A stretch of DNA of 64,000 nt from positions 62,001 to 126,000 of the forward strand of contig CAJTIY010000001.1 of NCBI GenBank assembly GCA_910576555.1, given 5' to 3'. Under the pieces are notes generated by a model. The model was not told the origin of the DNA. It ran no database searches and worked only from the letters and a program-made list of their open reading frames with translations. This document shows, piece after piece, positions 62,348 through 64,000 of this stretch (the first letter of the stretch is position 1; every line of letters starts with the position of its first letter). Both the position numbers and the translations under genes were made by a program. The stretch is from an uncultured Alistipes sp. (lineage in GTDB: Bacteria; Bacteroidota; Bacteroidia; Bacteroidales; Rikenellaceae).

Positions 62348-64000
62348 TTAAGGTTCGATCCCGTAACGGCCCAGCACTTCCAGATCCTCCTGCGTGAGTC
62401 CCGTACGGCGGAAGGGCACCGCCTCGTTGTGATCGTTCAGATAGCGGCGCTCGGCCGTGCGGTCGTATGACGGCGAGACGAGCGACGAGACCGGCAGCAC
62501 ATGCCGCCCGCGGATCGATGCCATGCCGGCCATCGTATGAAACAGCGCATGGGTCGTCGCCGGAGCATCGGCATTGGCCTCAGCGGCCGCGACCTGCCCG
62601 GGGAAATAGCGGCGATAGGACTCCGAAAACCACGCCAGCGAGGCGACCCAGAGCTGGTAGGCCGTCGTGGTAGGGGAGGCGTGCAGGAACCGGCGCCGCT
62701 CGTCGTCCTGCAGATCCTCGCCGTGGTCGGCGCAGTAGAGCAGCGCCGTGCTCGTGTCTGTCAGCGTACGGAGATAACCGATGGTCTCGGCCAGAAAATG
62801 GTCCGTATAATAAATGGTGTTGTCGTAGGAGTTGCGGATCGTCTCGATGTGCTGCTCCGCGATCGCCACATCGTCGTCGGGAACGAAGCGGGCGAACGCA
62901 CGCGGATAGCGCTGGTGGTAACTGAAATGCGAGCCGTAGCAGTGGAGGATGAAGAGCATCTTCCGTGCACCGCTCGTCGCGATGGCCCGACGCATCTCGT
63001 CGAACATCTGCATGTCGTAACGCGGCGCACGGATGTAGATCAGATGCTTCGCGTCGTGGGCCAAGTGGTCGATCATCGCCCCCTGCGGCGACTGGTTGGA
63101 GATGAACCACGTCTCGAATCCCGCCTCGTTGAACAGCGCCGGAAGCCCCTTGCGGCGGTAGAGTTCCTCGTGCTGGTCGGTCGCGACCGACGAGAGGATC
63201 AGCGGCACGCTCTTGTGCGTCGTGTTGCTCTGGGTCAGCACGTCGCGGAAGACCACGAGGTCGTCGATCTCCGCAAGCCGCGGCGTGGTCGCCCGATCGT
63301 AGCCGTAGAGCTGCCAGTTCATAGCGCGCGACGCCTCGCCGATGATGTAGACATAGATCTCGCGCCCGGGCGCCTCGGCCGTACGTTCGGCCTCGTAACG
63401 GAATCCGGCCGAGCTCTTCGGGAAGCTCTTCGCCTTGCGGAACTCCGAGCCACACAGCCCCATGTTGTAGATCACGTTGAGCGGAAAGATCTCGTCTCGC
63501 AGCACATGCTTCTCCTCGCTCACGCGGTAGGCCGGCCAGAGAGCCAGCAATCCGAATACGAAAATCGAGGCTCCCGTCAGCCCCACGCTCAAACGCGTCG
63601 TCCGCGAAATGTAGCGGCGGTGGCCGATCTCGCGCGCCGCGAGCCACAGCAGCGGCAGGTAGATGGCACACACGAGGATGACCGACGGATAGATGTTGGC
63701 CAGCAACTCGCCCGCCTCGCCGGGATTGGTCGTCAGCACGTTGGTGAACATGTCGGTGGCGATGATCGAGCCTCCGAACAGATAGAGCAACACTAACTGG
63801 AAGGCTCCCACGAAGATGAAGGGCAGCCCCAACCAGATCATCACCCCCGAGCGGCGCAGCGCTACGCTCCACATCATATAGAATCCGAGGGGCAGGAGAA
63901 TCAGCGCCTCGATGGTCCACCACGTATAGTTTTCCGTGTTGACCAGCACGCAGTTGGGTATGATCAGCGCAAAGATGAAATAGATCGCGAGCAACGTCGT
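62348..64000 (-). CDS. EptA-like phosphoethanolamine transferase, N-terminus outside window
   Basis: Inner-membrane enzyme of the alkaline-phosphatase superfamily that transfers phosphoethanolamine, probably to lipid A or a surface glycan. About 550 residues are visible. The N-terminal part has five membrane segments (LILLPLGFYMMWSVAL, FIFVGAFQLVLLYLFGG and others). The periplasmic domain has YVYIIGEASRAMNWQLYGYD with the first metal-binding Glu, the nucleophile Thr in TQSNTTHKSVP, and the metal site YCADHGEDL. The frame is open to the window end and the only start before it is a TTG at 63994, so the true start is outside. Confidence 0.92.
   Translation of the reverse strand, partial: TTLLAIYFIFALIIPNCVLVNTENYTWWTIEALILLPLGFYMMWSVALRRSGVMIWLGLPFIFVGAFQLVLLYLFGGSIIATDMFTNVLTTNPGEAGELLANIYPSVILVCAIYLPLLWLAAREIGHRRYISRTTRLSVGLTGASIFVFGLLALWPAYRVSEEKHVLRDEIFPLNVIYNMGLCGSEFRKAKSFPKSSAGFRYEAERTAEAPGREIYVYIIGEASRAMNWQLYGYDRATTPRLAEIDDLVVFRDVLTQSNTTHKSVPLILSSVATDQHEELYRRKGLPALFNEAGFETWFISNQSPQGAMIDHLAHDAKHLIYIRAPRYDMQMFDEMRRAIATSGARKMLFILHCYGSHFSYHQRYPRAFARFVPDDDVAIAEQHIETIRNSYDNTIYYTDHFLAETIGYLRTLTDTSTALLYCADHGEDLQDDERRRFLHASPTTTAYQLWVASLAWFSESYRRYFPGQVAAAEANADAPATTHALFHTMAGMASIRGRHVLPVSSLVSPSYDRTAERRYLNDHNEAVPFRRTGLTQEDLEVLGRYGIEP

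Overview
The window is chromosomal DNA of a GC-rich member of the Bacteroidetes, most likely Alistipes or a close Rikenellaceae relative. The reasons are the SusC/SusD outer-membrane system, many promoter -7 elements of the Bacteroidetes form TAnnTTTG (often with TTTG 19-20 bp upstream), a tmRNA whose tag reads GNNSYALAA, a fused FeoA-FeoB, a complete folate-type histidine degradation operon, and a cysteate synthase gene (the first step towards the sulfonolipids known from Alistipes). The genus is an inference from these traits and was not tested by a search.

Layout. 1-2.9 kb: dTDP-rhamnose operon rmlACDB on the minus strand (rmlB cut by the window edge). 3.2-8.7 kb: an orphan small protein, carboxynorspermidine decarboxylase, cysteate synthase and a TonB-dependent receptor. 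8.9-15.5 kb: hut operon (formiminotransferase-cyclodeaminase, urocanate hydratase, histidine ammonia-lyase, imidazolonepropionase). 15.5-17.3 kb: exported MsrB-MsrA fusion and a nitroreductase. 17.5-35.3 kb: a beta-mannan/galactomannan utilisation locus. A divergent SusE/SusF-like lipoprotein is followed by an 11-gene plus-strand run: GH97, GH130, GPH symporter, 2-epimerase, AraC regulator, two GH26 mannanases, a GH37-like enzyme, SusC, SusD and a third surface lipoprotein. 35.7-39.1 kb: tRNA-Asp, rsmD, a DUF3822-like gene, a membrane-anchored unknown and an SF1 helicase. 39.1-41.4 kb: a lower-GC two-gene unit (leucine-rich-repeat lipoprotein plus NucS-like nuclease) behind a long structured leader. 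41.5-49 kb: a uracil-DNA-glycosylase-like gene, mutS, an AT-rich secreted unknown, udk, gyrB and an ftsE-like ATPase. 49.2-52.4 kb: tmRNA and, directly behind it, a helicase-like/KAP NTPase fusion. 52.5-64 kb: purT, a cyclophilin, an aminotransferase, an AspT-type transporter, lrgB/lrgA-like genes, feoAB with a small Cys-rich partner, a histone H1-like mini-protein and a phosphoethanolamine transferase cut by the window end.

How the genes work together. The mannan locus encodes a full route. Surface GH26 enzymes cut the backbone and a GH97 of the retaining alpha-galactosidase type would strip galactose. SusC/D take up oligosaccharides and the GPH symporter imports mannobiose. The epimerase turns mannobiose into mannosyl-glucose, and the GH130 phosphorylase splits that into mannose-1-phosphate and glucose. 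The AraC protein inside the operon is the obvious regulator. The hut operon converts histidine to glutamate with transfer of the one-carbon unit to folate. I saw no transposase, integrase, CRISPR array or rRNA. The least explained items are the helicase-like/KAP fusion behind ssrA, the LRR-lipoprotein/nuclease unit with its leader, and the divergent GH37-like enzyme.
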